A stretch of DNA of 46,791 nucleotides from positions 1-46,791 of the forward strand of contig NZ_JANDJO010000015.1 of the NCBI RefSeq assembly GCF_024331145.1. Direction: 5' to 3'. A program made the translations under genes and the position numbers. The first letter of the stretch is position 1; every line of letters begins with the position of its first letter. Below the pieces are notes generated by a model, which did no database searches, was not told where the DNA came from, and worked only from the letters and a program-made list of their open reading frames with translations. Positions 27,741-36,238 of this stretch are shown here, one piece after another. The stretch is from Shimia sp. CNT1-13L.2. Its GTDB lineage: Bacteria; Pseudomonadota; Alphaproteobacteria; Rhodobacterales; Rhodobacteraceae.

Positions 27741-28661
27741 TTACTGCGTGAACGCAGCGATGATCTCGTCCAAGGTGATCGAGACCGAACGAACACCACC
27801 ACCTGCAACGTAGATATTGGATGCGCTCAGTGAAACGACTTGCCCCTTGCGCCAAGCCGTTGTCTGCTGGACCAGCGCGTTGTCGAGAGTCGCCATCGCA
27901 CTTGCTCCCTCGGCACCAATGGCCGCGCCTCGGTCTACGACCAGAAGCCAGTCCGGGTTTGTTTCCGCAATGAACTCGAACGAGATGGCTTCACCGTGCG
28001 TCGAAGCAGAGACACCTTCACGTGCTTCCGGAAGCCCAAGGGCCGTGTGCAACCAGCCGAACCGCGATCCCTTGCCATAGGCGGAGATCTTCGGGCCATT
28101 GGTCAGAACGATTAGGGCATTGCCCTTGCCTTTCACCGCATCCTTCGCGGTCTGGTGCTTGTCGGCCAATGCGGCGGCCAAGGCCTCGGCTTCTGCTTTT
28201 TTGCCCAATAGTGCACCGTAGGCTTCCAGCCGCGCAATACCGATCCCGATAATATCCTCGCCCCAAATCGTCATGTCGATGGTCGGCGCCACGCGCTCAA
28301 GCTGCGGTACTACGGTCGAAGAACGACCGCCGGCCACGATCAAGTCCGGCTGCGCGATTGCCAGGGCCTCATAGTCTGGCTCAAACAGGCTCCCTGCCGG
28401 TTTCACATCTGCAAGATAGCCATCAAGATAGTTCACAAAAACCTTGCCCGGCGCGGCAACAACCGGAATGCCCAACGCCGAAAGCGTGTCCAACGCCGCA
28501 ACGTCCAACGCGGCAATTCGGGTCGGAACTTCATCAAAAGAGACCGCGCCTTTCGCGGTTTCGATAGTGCGCGGCTCTGCCATCGCAAAACCCGAAACAA
28601 CAAGAGATGCACCTAATGCAGCCACACGGCCAAGTCGCCAGATCTTCACGAGATTCCCCAA
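27741..28661 (-). CDS. Periplasmic ferric-siderophore binding protein (CeuE/FatB/YclQ type)
   Basis: A 306-residue protein with a signal peptide (LGRVAALGASLVVSGFAMA) and the two-lobed siderophore-binding fold. The first lobe includes TIETAKGAVSFDEVPTRIAALDVAALDTLSALG and FEPDYEALAIAQPDLIVAGGRSS. The second lobe includes ISFEFIAETNPDWLLVVDRGAAIG. This layout is that of CeuE, FatB and YclQ, which bind catecholate or mixed siderophores. It is the first gene of the minus-strand transport operon and is divergent from the receptor at 28937. The 24-bp palindrome in the gap could control both. Confidence 0.9.
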   Translation of the reverse strand: MGNLVKIWRLGRVAALGASLVVSGFAMAEPRTIETAKGAVSFDEVPTRIAALDVAALDTLSALGIPVVAAPGKVFVNYLDGYLADVKPAGSLFEPDYEALAIAQPDLIVAGGRSSTVVPQLERVAPTIDMTIWGEDIIGIGIARLEAYGALLGKKAEAEALAAALADKHQTAKDAVKGKGNALIVLTNGPKISAYGKGSRFGWLHTALGLPEAREGVSASTHGEAISFEFIAETNPDWLLVVDRGAAIGAEGASAMATLDNALVQQTTAWRKGQVVSLSASNIYVAGGGVRSVSITLDEIIAAFTQ

Positions 28662-28829
28662 TTCTGTCTTCAGGGCACTGGCGTCTGGCTTGTGCGCATT
28701 TTGCTTTATTGCGTTTTACTCCCAAGCGGCAGCAGGGTCCAGAAGACTCTCGTAAGAAAGCCAATAAAACATAAGCATTTCCTCGCATTCACCTGGCAGA
28801 GTTGGAATGTGAAAACAATTCCTGAAATG

Positions 28830-28853
28830 CACTACATGCACTTGCATGAAGTG
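28830..28853. promoter_or_regulatory. 24-bp near-perfect palindrome, probable operator
   Basis: The arms CACTACATGCA and TGCATGAAGTG are reverse complements except for one pair, around a CT centre. It lies between the divergent binding-protein gene and TonB receptor gene, about 84 bp before the receptor ATG and about 170 bp before the other start. MarR-type dimers bind sites of this kind, and a MarR gene lies at 30933-31436, but Fur-family or other regulators cannot be excluded. Confidence 0.55.
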
Positions 28854-28936
28854 AGATACATCCCTATAAGCCCGTTGCGAACTTAAAGCCAGGGAAGCCT
28901 CCCAAGCCATGTATTCACCTAACATGAGGGTAAGGC

Positions 28937-30880
28937 ATGGCCCCCAAAATCACACACACAACAGCGCTCCTCCTTGGCGCTTCCCTTGCTGCACTTTGCG
29001 CTGCAACTCCATCCCTTGCGGATGACTCTGAATTCTTCTCCCTCGACCCAATCATCGTTGAAGGGAAAGACCCGGAAAGCACCTCTGCGGACAAGGCCGC
29101 CTCGGTATACGTCGCGGACGCCGAACTGGAACGCGCCCGCATGGGCGATCTGAAAGATCTTTTCGCAGGCATCGCCTCGGTCTCGGTCGGCGGAGCTATT
29201 CCCGTGGCACAGAAGATCTTCGTCAACGGCGTCGATATGCTGAATCTCGCGATCACCGTAGATGGCGTCTCCCAGAACAACCGGATTTTCCACCACGCAA
29301 GCGCCAACGCGTTTGACCCTGGCCTGATGAAGTTTGTCCGAGTCGATCCGGGTGTCGCAGCCGCTGACGATGGCCCCAACGCAATGGCAGGCGCCGTCCG
29401 CATGGAAACCATCGACGTCTCCGACCTTCTGGAAGATGGCGACTCCTTTGGCGGCACCTATCGCCTGAGCTTCGGCGACAACGGCGAAACGCTCCAGAAC
29501 GCATTGACCCTTGGTGGTCGCGAAGGCAACTTCGAGTACCTCGCCTACTTGAAGCGCGCCGAGGGCAAGAACTACACAGCCGGCGACGGCTCTGAAGTGA
29601 CCGGCACAGCGGCGAACCTTTGGGCTGGCCTTGTCAAACTGGCGCATACCAACCAGAGCGGTGGCCGCCTCGAATTCTCCGCGCAGCGCATGGATGACAC
29701 GGAACTGCGCAACGACAAGGCCAACTTTGGCCCTGGAAGATGGGGCATCAACCTCTACGACACCGAGAGAACCATCTACTCGCTCAGCTTTGAAGCAAAC
29801 AACTCCGGCGAGATGTGGGACCCGACCTTTGCGGTTGGCTTCTCCGAAACCGTCGTCAACAAACCCAACCCTTACGGCAGCATGGGTACGACAAACACCG
29901 TTTCGGCCAAGTTCCAGAACACGTTCCACCTGAGCCTAAGCAATACCGTCACAGCAGGCCTCGACTTCTATGATCGGACCGGGGACTACAGTGATCCAAC
30001 AGACGGTTCGTTCAGCGAAACCGCGCGCAACCACGGCATTTTCGCACAATGGCGCGTGCAACCCACAGACCGCCTGAACGTCTCAGCCGGTGCGCGTTAT
30101 GACTGGCAGAAATTCGACGGCAAGAACGCAGCCGACCCGACCTACAGCTACTCCGGTGCAAGCGGCAACCTCTCGCTCGTCTATGACGTCACCGACAGTT
30201 TCTCCGTGCGAGGTGGCTATTCGAACATTTTCGGTGGTGTCCAGATCGAGGACAACTACCAGTTTTGGCGCACTTTCAACTATGCCAGCCTCGAAGCTGC
30301 GCGCGCCCAGAACATCGTACTTGGTGCAGACTTCAGCCGCGGCGGTCTCACCATTGGTGGCGAACTGTTCCGCACCCGTATCGCGGACGTTCGCGAGTTC
30401 GACAGCAACTACGACTTTGAAAGCGAAGGCTTCAACATCTATGGCACCTACGGCTGGCACAACGGCTTTGCCCGCCTGACCTTTGCGCACAGCGAAGTCG
30501 AACGCGACGGTGTACCGATGTCCTCGGACTCCGTATTGGACTCCGGTACGCCGGTTGGCAGCATCATCGCCTTTGAAGTCCAACAGGAAATCGAAAGCTG
30601 GAATCTCCTGATCGGCGGCAGCCTGGACGTGGCGTTGGATTTCGACTCGGGCGCCAGCGAGTACGCAGATATTCAAGAGCTTCCCGGCTACGAGGTCGTG
30701 AACATCTTCGCGGAATACTCGCCGCCCAGCCTGCCGAACCTGAAAATCCGGGCGGAGATCCAAAACCTGTTTGACGAGGACTACGCCGACCGCGCCACCT
30801 TTGGCGGTGACTTCAGTGGTTTCTCGACCCTGAAAGAACCTGGCCGCACGCTCATGATCTCGGCGGTCACATACTTCTAA
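28937..30880 (+). CDS. TonB-dependent siderophore-type receptor (paralog of the 22981 receptor)
   Basis: A 647-residue outer-membrane receptor. The signal peptide (TALLLGASLAALCAATPSLA) is followed by a plug with GDLKDLFAGIASVSVGG, KIFVNGVDMLNLAITVDG and PNAMAGAVRMETIDV. The barrel ends RTLMISAVTYF. It shares many plug and barrel blocks with the 22981-24960 receptor. GAGGGTAAGGC precedes the ATG. It is divergent from the siderophore ABC operon, with which it probably forms a complete uptake route. The ligand is unknown; no biosynthesis genes are in the window, so a foreign siderophore is likely. Confidence 0.9.
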   Translation: MAPKITHTTALLLGASLAALCAATPSLADDSEFFSLDPIIVEGKDPESTSADKAASVYVADAELERARMGDLKDLFAGIASVSVGGAIPVAQKIFVNGVDMLNLAITVDGVSQNNRIFHHASANAFDPGLMKFVRVDPGVAAADDGPNAMAGAVRMETIDVSDLLEDGDSFGGTYRLSFGDNGETLQNALTLGGREGNFEYLAYLKRAEGKNYTAGDGSEVTGTAANLWAGLVKLAHTNQSGGRLEFSAQRMDDTELRNDKANFGPGRWGINLYDTERTIYSLSFEANNSGEMWDPTFAVGFSETVVNKPNPYGSMGTTNTVSAKFQNTFHLSLSNTVTAGLDFYDRTGDYSDPTDGSFSETARNHGIFAQWRVQPTDRLNVSAGARYDWQKFDGKNAADPTYSYSGASGNLSLVYDVTDSFSVRGGYSNIFGGVQIEDNYQFWRTFNYASLEAARAQNIVLGADFSRGGLTIGGELFRTRIADVREFDSNYDFESEGFNIYGTYGWHNGFARLTFAHSEVERDGVPMSSDSVLDSGTPVGSIIAFEVQQEIESWNLLIGGSLDVALDFDSGASEYADIQELPGYEVVNIFAEYSPPSLPNLKIRAEIQNLFDEDYADRATFGGDFSGFSTLKEPGRTLMISAVTYF

Positions 30881-30900
30881 GAGCGCAGGTCTAAGAAATG

Positions 30901-30932
30901 AAAACCGCCCAGAATGGTCTCTGGGCGGTTTT
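30901..30932. terminator. Bidirectional hairpin terminator
   Basis: The 13-bp perfect stem AAAACCGCCCAGA / TCTGGGCGGTTTT with a 6-base loop has T/A runs on both sides. It lies between the convergent receptor gene and marR. Confidence 0.9.
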
Positions 30933-31436
30933 CTATTTCGCAGCCAGAATGTGGATCAACAAGCGCGCAATCCGATAGGCATCGTCTGTATCCATCGTGT
31001 GTGCCAAAGCAGCCTGCATGGCGTCGTGATAGACGGGCCAGATATTCGCGTGCATACCGATACCCTTTTCGGTAAGAAACAAAACCTGTTTGCGCTTGCC
31101 ATCGGCAATGTACTCACGTCGCAAAAGGCCGGCCTTTTCCATTCTCGAAATGTGGCGGGACAGCGCGTATTGGGGAACATAGAGCTTTTCTTCGAGGGCC
31201 CCCATCAATTGCCCCCGCTCGCCGCTCCTTTCGACCTCCAACAGGATTTCATACCAGATTGGATCATTGATACCCGCCTGTTTCAGTGCCTTTGCGATTT
31301 TGGGCTGTAGGTGGCGATGCACTCGCATAATGTTGAACCAGACCCGGTTATACGCGGTAATCTGTTCGTCATCGTCAAAAAAGGCGGCGTCTTCGGAAAT
31401 CTGTGAAACGGAATCTTCTTGTGTACTGGAAGTCAT
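30933..31436 (-). CDS. MarR-family transcriptional regulator
   Basis: A 167-residue winged-helix regulator. The recognition region reads GALEEKLYVPQYALSRHISRMEKAGLLRREYIADGKRKQVLFLTEKG (about residues 85-130), typical of MarR, flanked by dimerisation helices. The acidic N-terminal 25 residues are extra. It lies on the same strand about 105 bp downstream of hmuV with no terminator between, so it may be read with the heme operon as well as from its own promoter. Candidate target sites include the palindrome at 28830-28853. What it senses is unknown. Confidence 0.88.
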   Translation of the reverse strand: MTSSTQEDSVSQISEDAAFFDDDEQITAYNRVWFNIMRVHRHLQPKIAKALKQAGINDPIWYEILLEVERSGERGQLMGALEEKLYVPQYALSRHISRMEKAGLLRREYIADGKRKQVLFLTEKGIGMHANIWPVYHDAMQAALAHTMDTDDAYRIARLLIHILAAK

Positions 31437-31540
31437 TTGGGGGCCTTTTACCTAGCCACCAGACAATAGTCCGTCTTGAAAACCTTCGCCACTCTTGAAC
31501 ACCCAGTAGTGGCTTTCTCGATTCATGAACCGTGTTTCTG

Positions 31541-32323
31541 CTAGATGTTAAGCGCGGCGGTTTGCGGCAGAATGAAAGGGCCGGAAGACGGTGCCATGCT
31601 GACAGCGATCCGACAGCCATAAGCCTGCATGAGCATGTCATCGGTGAACACTTCCGTCGCCGTCCCCTGTGAAACCACGCCGCCATTGGAGAACAGAACC
31701 ACTTTGTCGGCAAACATGGCGGTCAGGTTCAGGTCATGCATGACAGCAATGACACCTCCCCCCATGTCCGCAAAGGTGCGTGCCACCTGCATGATCTGCA
31801 ACTGGTGGCCGATATCGAGGCTCGAAACCGGTTCATCCAGAAACAGCCATCTTGGGCCATCGTCACCTACCGGCTGCCAGACTTGCACCAGGACACGCGC
31901 CAATTGGACGCGCTGCTGTTCGCCGCCAGAAAGCTCTTGAAAGTACCTGCCTTGGTATCCGTCCAGACCAACACGGTGCAACGCCTCGTTCACGATCTGA
32001 TCGCAGTTGAACGTCGCCCCACGCGATACACCAAGCCGCACAACTTCAAGCACGGTGAAAGGAAAGGCCAACGGGGTGAACTGCGGCAGCACGGCGCGTA
32101 CCGAAGCAAGGTCTCCGGGCCTTGCATGGGCCACATCCATGCCGGACAACCGTACGTCCCCTATAAATGGCAATTCTCCGGTCACGGCCTTGAGGGCCGT
32201 CGACTTGCCCGAACCGTTTGGCCCGACAATCGCGGTCAACTGTCCGGGATGCGCGGTTAGATCGACACCCCTCAAAACAGGTTTCGACCCGTAGTTGACG
32301 CTCAAGTCTCTTGCAGTCAGCAT
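31541..32323 (-). CDS. hmuV: Heme ABC transporter ATPase HmuV
   Basis: A 260-residue ATPase with Walker A GPNGSGKST, signature LSGGEQQR, Walker B WLFLDEPVSSLD and switch His in VMHDLNLTAMFADK. ATG 32323, one base after the hmuU stop, is chosen; the frame extends to a TTG at 32341. The insertion between signature and Walker B (VQVWQPVGDDGPRW) is typical of HmuV proteins. It powers heme import with HmuU. Confidence 0.92.
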   Translation of the reverse strand: MLTARDLSVNYGSKPVLRGVDLTAHPGQLTAIVGPNGSGKSTALKAVTGELPFIGDVRLSGMDVAHARPGDLASVRAVLPQFTPLAFPFTVLEVVRLGVSRGATFNCDQIVNEALHRVGLDGYQGRYFQELSGGEQQRVQLARVLVQVWQPVGDDGPRWLFLDEPVSSLDIGHQLQIMQVARTFADMGGGVIAVMHDLNLTAMFADKVVLFSNGGVVSQGTATEVFTDDMLMQAYGCRIAVSMAPSSGPFILPQTAALNI

Positions 32324-32324
32324 A

Positions 32325-33395
32325 TCAGAGATCCACAACACTGCGCTGACGCAGCAAAATCCAAAGGAAGAACGGACCGCCTACAAAGGCAGTAATAATT
32401 CCGATGGGCAATTCAGCAGGTGCAATGATGGTTCGGCTCAAAAGGTCTGCCAGCAACAAGAGTGCCGCCCCAAGCAGGGCGGAATTGACCAGCAGATACC
32501 TGTGATCGGGCCCGTTCACCAACCGCAGCAAATGCGGCACGACAATACCGACAAAGCCGATACCGCCACTCACTGCAACCGCCGCACCCGTTGCGCCGGC
32601 AACGATCAGAATGGCCCCCTGCTTTAGTCGCTGTACTTCAAGGCCCAGATGGCCAGCCGCTGCCTCTCCCAGGGCCAAAGCATTCAATCCCCGCGCAAGG
32701 AGCGGCGACAGGAAAAGCGGAAGTGAGATCAAAGGCACGGCAATGGTCAACCGGGACCAGCTCGCCCCGGCCAATGACCCCATGTTCCAAAAGGTGAAAT
32801 CACGCATCTGCGCATCGTCGGCCAAGTAGACCAAAACCCCGGTCAGTGCCATCGCCAGCGCCGCAAGCGCAATACCAGCCAGAAGCATGGTTGCCACCGA
32901 CGTACAGCCCCGCCGGGTCGCGATCCTGTACAGCACCATCGTCGCGCTCCATGCACCGACAAAGGCCGACACCGAAATCAGCCACGGCCCCAAGAGGGCG
33001 GCAAAGGGCAGCATGCCGCCCAGAACAATGACCACAACGGCCCCGAGGCTGGCCCCGGCGCTGACACCGACGATGCCCGGATCAGCCAGTGGATTGCGAA
33101 ACAGACCCTGCAAAACGGCACCCGAGACCGCAAGCGCAGCCCCGACAAGACAGCCCATGATGACGCGCGGTAGCCGGATGTCCCAAAGAACAATCTGATC
33201 CCGTCGCGAGATGTCCTCTCCACGCACATAGTCAAACAGCGCGTGCCAAAGCGACGTATCCGAAGCCCCAACCGCAAGGCCGCTCATGCATGCCACGGCA
33301 AGTAGGACAATAAGTGCGAAACCGAGGCGACGTGCTCCTCGGCTGCGATCCCCTTCGGCAAGCCGATTGGAATAACTCTCAGAAAGGTTGGCCAT
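32325..33395 (-). CDS. hmuU: Heme ABC transporter permease HmuU
   Basis: A 356-residue FecCD-family permease with about ten membrane segments. Signatures are LFRNPLADPGIVGVSAGASLG and SGGIGFVGIVVPHLLRLVNGPDH. The ATG lies 2 bases after the hmuT stop. It forms the inner-membrane heme channel between HmuT and HmuV. Confidence 0.92.
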   Translation of the reverse strand: MANLSESYSNRLAEGDRSRGARRLGFALIVLLAVACMSGLAVGASDTSLWHALFDYVRGEDISRRDQIVLWDIRLPRVIMGCLVGAALAVSGAVLQGLFRNPLADPGIVGVSAGASLGAVVVIVLGGMLPFAALLGPWLISVSAFVGAWSATMVLYRIATRRGCTSVATMLLAGIALAALAMALTGVLVYLADDAQMRDFTFWNMGSLAGASWSRLTIAVPLISLPLFLSPLLARGLNALALGEAAAGHLGLEVQRLKQGAILIVAGATGAAVAVSGGIGFVGIVVPHLLRLVNGPDHRYLLVNSALLGAALLLLADLLSRTIIAPAELPIGIITAFVGGPFFLWILLRQRSVVDL

Positions 33396-33397
33396 TG

Positions 33398-34264
33398 TCA
33401 GCTACCGACGTTCTGCAATCCACCTGCAAGTGCGCGCACGGCCTGCCCCGTTCGTACCGAGAAGCCGAGCAGGAACATGCCATCCATGCGCAAGATCGCA
33501 CCAGCAACGCCGGCTTTTGTGCTCGCCAGTGTCGGGTTCGCTAGCAGAGCCTCATCCGACAGGTCCATGCCACGGCGGCTGTTCATCACGAGGATGATAT
33601 CCGGGTTCGCCATGATGACAGCCTCGTCCGTCAGCAACTTGTACCCTTCAAACCCCTGAACAGCGTTTTCCGCACCCGCCATGTGGATCATCCCTTCAGC
33701 GGCATTGTTCTGACCCGCAGCCAAAATTCGCCCGCCCTGAAGCGCGAGGACAAACATCACACGCTTACCGTTCAATTGACTTTCGGCAACCGCCGCATCG
33801 ATCTCCGCCAGCACTTGGGAGGCCAGTTCTCTGCCCTTTTCCTCGACATCAAGTGCCTCGGCAACCACCTTGATCTTGGCTTCAACGGCGTCACGGTCAA
33901 AACCCAGCGGTACCGTAATAACCGGAATCGCAGTTTCACGGATGACGTCGAGGGTTTCTGGCGGACCACCGCCCTCTTCCACCAGGATCAAGTCAGGATC
34001 AACAGACAACAAGCCCTCAGCTGACAACCGACGCACGTAGCCTACATTCGGCAAGTCATGCGCCGCTTCAGGATAGTTCGATGTCGTGTCACGCGCGACC
34101 AGACGATGTTCCTGCCCAAGCGCATAGACGATTTCGGTAATCGAGCCGCCTGCTGATACAACGCGCTGATGTTCGGCCGCCCTGCTTTCAGAGACAAAAG
34201 ACATGCACAGCAACGCCGTTGTCGCTGTGATCTTCGAAAGGTCCAGAAGTGAAAAACGTCTCAA
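33398..34264 (-). CDS. hmuT: Periplasmic heme-binding protein HmuT (TTG start)
   Basis: A 288-residue secreted protein of the HmuT/ShuT family: signal region ITATTALLCMSFVSESRAAE, then QRVVSAGGSITEIVYALGQEHRLVARDTTSNYPEAA, then SVDPDLILVEEGGGPPETLDVIRE. The Tyr in ITEIVYALG is at the position used by this family to ligate heme. The start is a TTG overlapping the hmuS stop (TTGA), supported by AGGAGGAG a few bases before it; later starts would cut into the signal peptide. It carries heme from receptor to HmuUV. Confidence 0.9.
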   Translation of the reverse strand: MRRFSLLDLSKITATTALLCMSFVSESRAAEHQRVVSAGGSITEIVYALGQEHRLVARDTTSNYPEAAHDLPNVGYVRRLSAEGLLSVDPDLILVEEGGGPPETLDVIRETAIPVITVPLGFDRDAVEAKIKVVAEALDVEEKGRELASQVLAEIDAAVAESQLNGKRVMFVLALQGGRILAAGQNNAAEGMIHMAGAENAVQGFEGYKLLTDEAVIMANPDIILVMNSRRGMDLSDEALLANPTLASTKAGVAGAILRMDGMFLLGFSVRTGQAVRALAGGLQNVGS

Positions 34265-35316
34265 ACCGTCTCCTCCTTCTTCAGGTTGGGCAGCGCAAAA
34301 ACCATTTCATTCCAACGTGCTGCGTCTTCCGGCTCAGCAAGAACACCAAATATCTGTAGGATGATCCCGCCGTCCTTGTCGAAGGCTTCAACGGAGACCG
34401 CATCACCGCGCCGGGTCGCCTTGGTCACCTGCCATACCTCCGCGATATCGTCGGTGCGAAGATGCATGTGAAAACTTGGATCAAGAACATTCAGCCACGA
34501 CCCCATCTGTTTCAGGTTGTAGATCGGGCCCGTGTGGATCTCGATGCACCCCATGTTTCCGACGAACACCATAATCGGCATTTCGCTGTCCCGCGCCTTT
34601 TCAAACACGGTCGCTACCACCTCTGCGGCAAGCGGTCGGACATAAGGCGCCCCGGCGATACGATAAGCACCCAGACGATTCATCTTGAGCTTGCGCGTCA
34701 TTTGCAGGAATTGGTGCGTGTCCGTGATCTTGTCCCATTCGGAACGCAGCTTTTCGGCCATCTCGACGCTGCCCTTGGCAGGTTCCGTAGGCGTTCTGGC
34801 GCGAACCTCCAGCGTGTCGCTTTGATCCGGTTCTCGCAACTCCTCCACCAGAGCATCCCATTCCTCCAGAATGGACGCCTCGCGAAGGAACACCTTGTGA
34901 ACGGCATCCCCGGCAGCATCAAACACCTGCAAGGACCGCCGGGTTGATCCGTCTTCCAGAGTTTTCTCAACGGCAAACCCATGCTTCCATCGGCTGGGGA
35001 ACATGCGAAGATCAATGTCGTGGTTTACCACAAGCGCTGCATGCGGGCCGCCGCGATAGTCATCATACACGCCAACTTTTTCGATCACACAGCTTTCGTT
35101 GCGGGTCAGTGCCATGACTTCACCAAGACGCATGACCCCTGGAATCAAACGATCCATATCGGCGGTGATGCGCACCACCCCCTGCCCCACATGGGCCGCA
35201 AGAAATTCTGCTTCGCTGGCGCCCAACGACTCCGCGAAATCACGCTCCCGCGCCTTGGGGTTTTCCAGGCGCGCCTTTCGAATACTTGATGGATCGATTT
35301 TCTGGTCCAAGGGCAT
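34261..35316 (-). CDS. hmuS: Cytoplasmic heme-handling protein HmuS (HemS/ChuX-type)
   Basis: A 351-residue protein of the HemS/HmuS/ChuS family, which binds imported heme and in some members degrades it or passes it on. The family's two internal repeats are visible: ALTRNESCVIEKVGVYDDYRGG in the first half and PIMVFVGNMGCIEIHTGPIYNLKQMGSWLNVLDPSFHMHLRTD in the second. The start at 35316 follows AGGAGAG by 4 bases; an earlier ATG at 35337 is possible. It is the first gene of the minus-strand heme operon hmuSTUV. Confidence 0.92.
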   Translation of the reverse strand: MPLDQKIDPSSIRKARLENPKARERDFAESLGASEAEFLAAHVGQGVVRITADMDRLIPGVMRLGEVMALTRNESCVIEKVGVYDDYRGGPHAALVVNHDIDLRMFPSRWKHGFAVEKTLEDGSTRRSLQVFDAAGDAVHKVFLREASILEEWDALVEELREPDQSDTLEVRARTPTEPAKGSVEMAEKLRSEWDKITDTHQFLQMTRKLKMNRLGAYRIAGAPYVRPLAAEVVATVFEKARDSEMPIMVFVGNMGCIEIHTGPIYNLKQMGSWLNVLDPSFHMHLRTDDIAEVWQVTKATRRGDAVSVEAFDKDGGIILQIFGVLAEPEDAARWNEMVFALPNLKKEETV

Positions 35317-35926
35317 AAGTCTCTCCTGCATAAACATGAAGAAACGCGCCTGGCTGAAACTCAGTGTGCTAACCGCAAGTGGCTTGTCGCAATTTCGTTG
35401 AGCTTTGGCTTATTCGCTTGATTGGCAGGGATCAAGCCCCCACCACCAAATTTCCGACAAAAAAGATATGGTATTTTTCTCGCCGCGAACGCCTTGTCAA
35501 AAATTGCCGCCCGGGTCATCGCAATTGCTGTCTGTCGCGACCCTGTCCCACATAAATTCTGCGCAAAAATCGTCAGGCCAATGCGACTCACAGATCACGT
35601 CCCGCGCCTGCAAACGATCCGGCTGGCTCACAGGATTTCCCGCAAAGCGTTGGGCAAAGTGGCTCGAAACGGATGCGAGCCTATGTGCAACCTCAAGTAT
35701 CATACTATTTTTATCAACTACTAAGTTCGCTGGTGTCAAGTATTTATGAGATAAACACAACTCATTGACTTTAAACTATTATACCAAATTCAGACGCCAA
35801 GATCCCGCAGCCATGAACAGTTGATCGAACGATCTGAAACCCGGACCAAGGCTCCTAAAACCACATTCCGTGTTGATCTGGACCCGCCCGAAGGCTAATA
35901 CCGTATAAAATTAGTCAGGATTCAAC
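35317..35926. other. Divergent control region between hmuS and the tonB/hemophore operon
   Basis: About 610 bp with no supported gene, relatively A+T-rich from 35690 to 35800. It must hold the promoters of both divergent heme operons. Small symmetric motifs are AGTATCATACT (35696-35706) and ATGAG-N10-CTCAT (35746-35765). Neither matches a known iron box closely enough to name. Confidence 0.5.
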
Positions 35927-36214
35927 ATGCGTTCAAACACTGGGACCTTTGAAACGGAACACGCCAGCAAATACCTTCAACAGCTGTGCAAACACTTTGC
36001 TCACAAGACAGACGTTGTCTTCGACGCCGAGAAAGCCGATGTTGTGTTCCCCTTTGGCAGCGCAAAAATGCTGGCTGCGAAAGACAAGCTGACCGTAACG
36101 GTCTCAGCCGAGGACGATGAAACCTTGTCCAAGGCGCGCGTCGTCATCGACAAACACCTCGAGCGCTTTGCCTTTCGCGAGAACTTCTCGACCATGGCGT
36201 GGTGTGCTGCCTGA
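35927..36214 (+). CDS. DUF2218 family small protein
   Basis: A 95-residue cytoplasmic protein matching the DUF2218 pattern: HASKYLQQLCKHFAHK near the start, ADVVFPFGSAKMLA in the middle and the strongly conserved end VIDKHLERFAFRENFSTMAW. No enzymatic motif is known. It begins the plus-strand heme operon, 24 bp before tonB, so it is probably iron-regulated and could have a role in iron or heme handling; that is inference from position only. Confidence 0.9.
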   Translation: MRSNTGTFETEHASKYLQQLCKHFAHKTDVVFDAEKADVVFPFGSAKMLAAKDKLTVTVSAEDDETLSKARVVIDKHLERFAFRENFSTMAWCAA

Positions 36215-36238
36215 TCACATCCGAAACAGGGGCAAACA

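Noticed and set aside
28919..29929. Minus-strand open frame (336 codons) opposite the TonB receptor
   Set aside because: It is antisense to a full-length receptor with signal peptide and plug motifs. The open frame reflects third-position G+C bias.
35696..35765. Small palindromes in the hmuS/DUF2218 divergent region as Fur, Irr or RirA boxes
   Set aside because: Neither AGTATCATACT nor ATGAG-N10-CTCAT matches the published consensus of these regulators well enough to name one.
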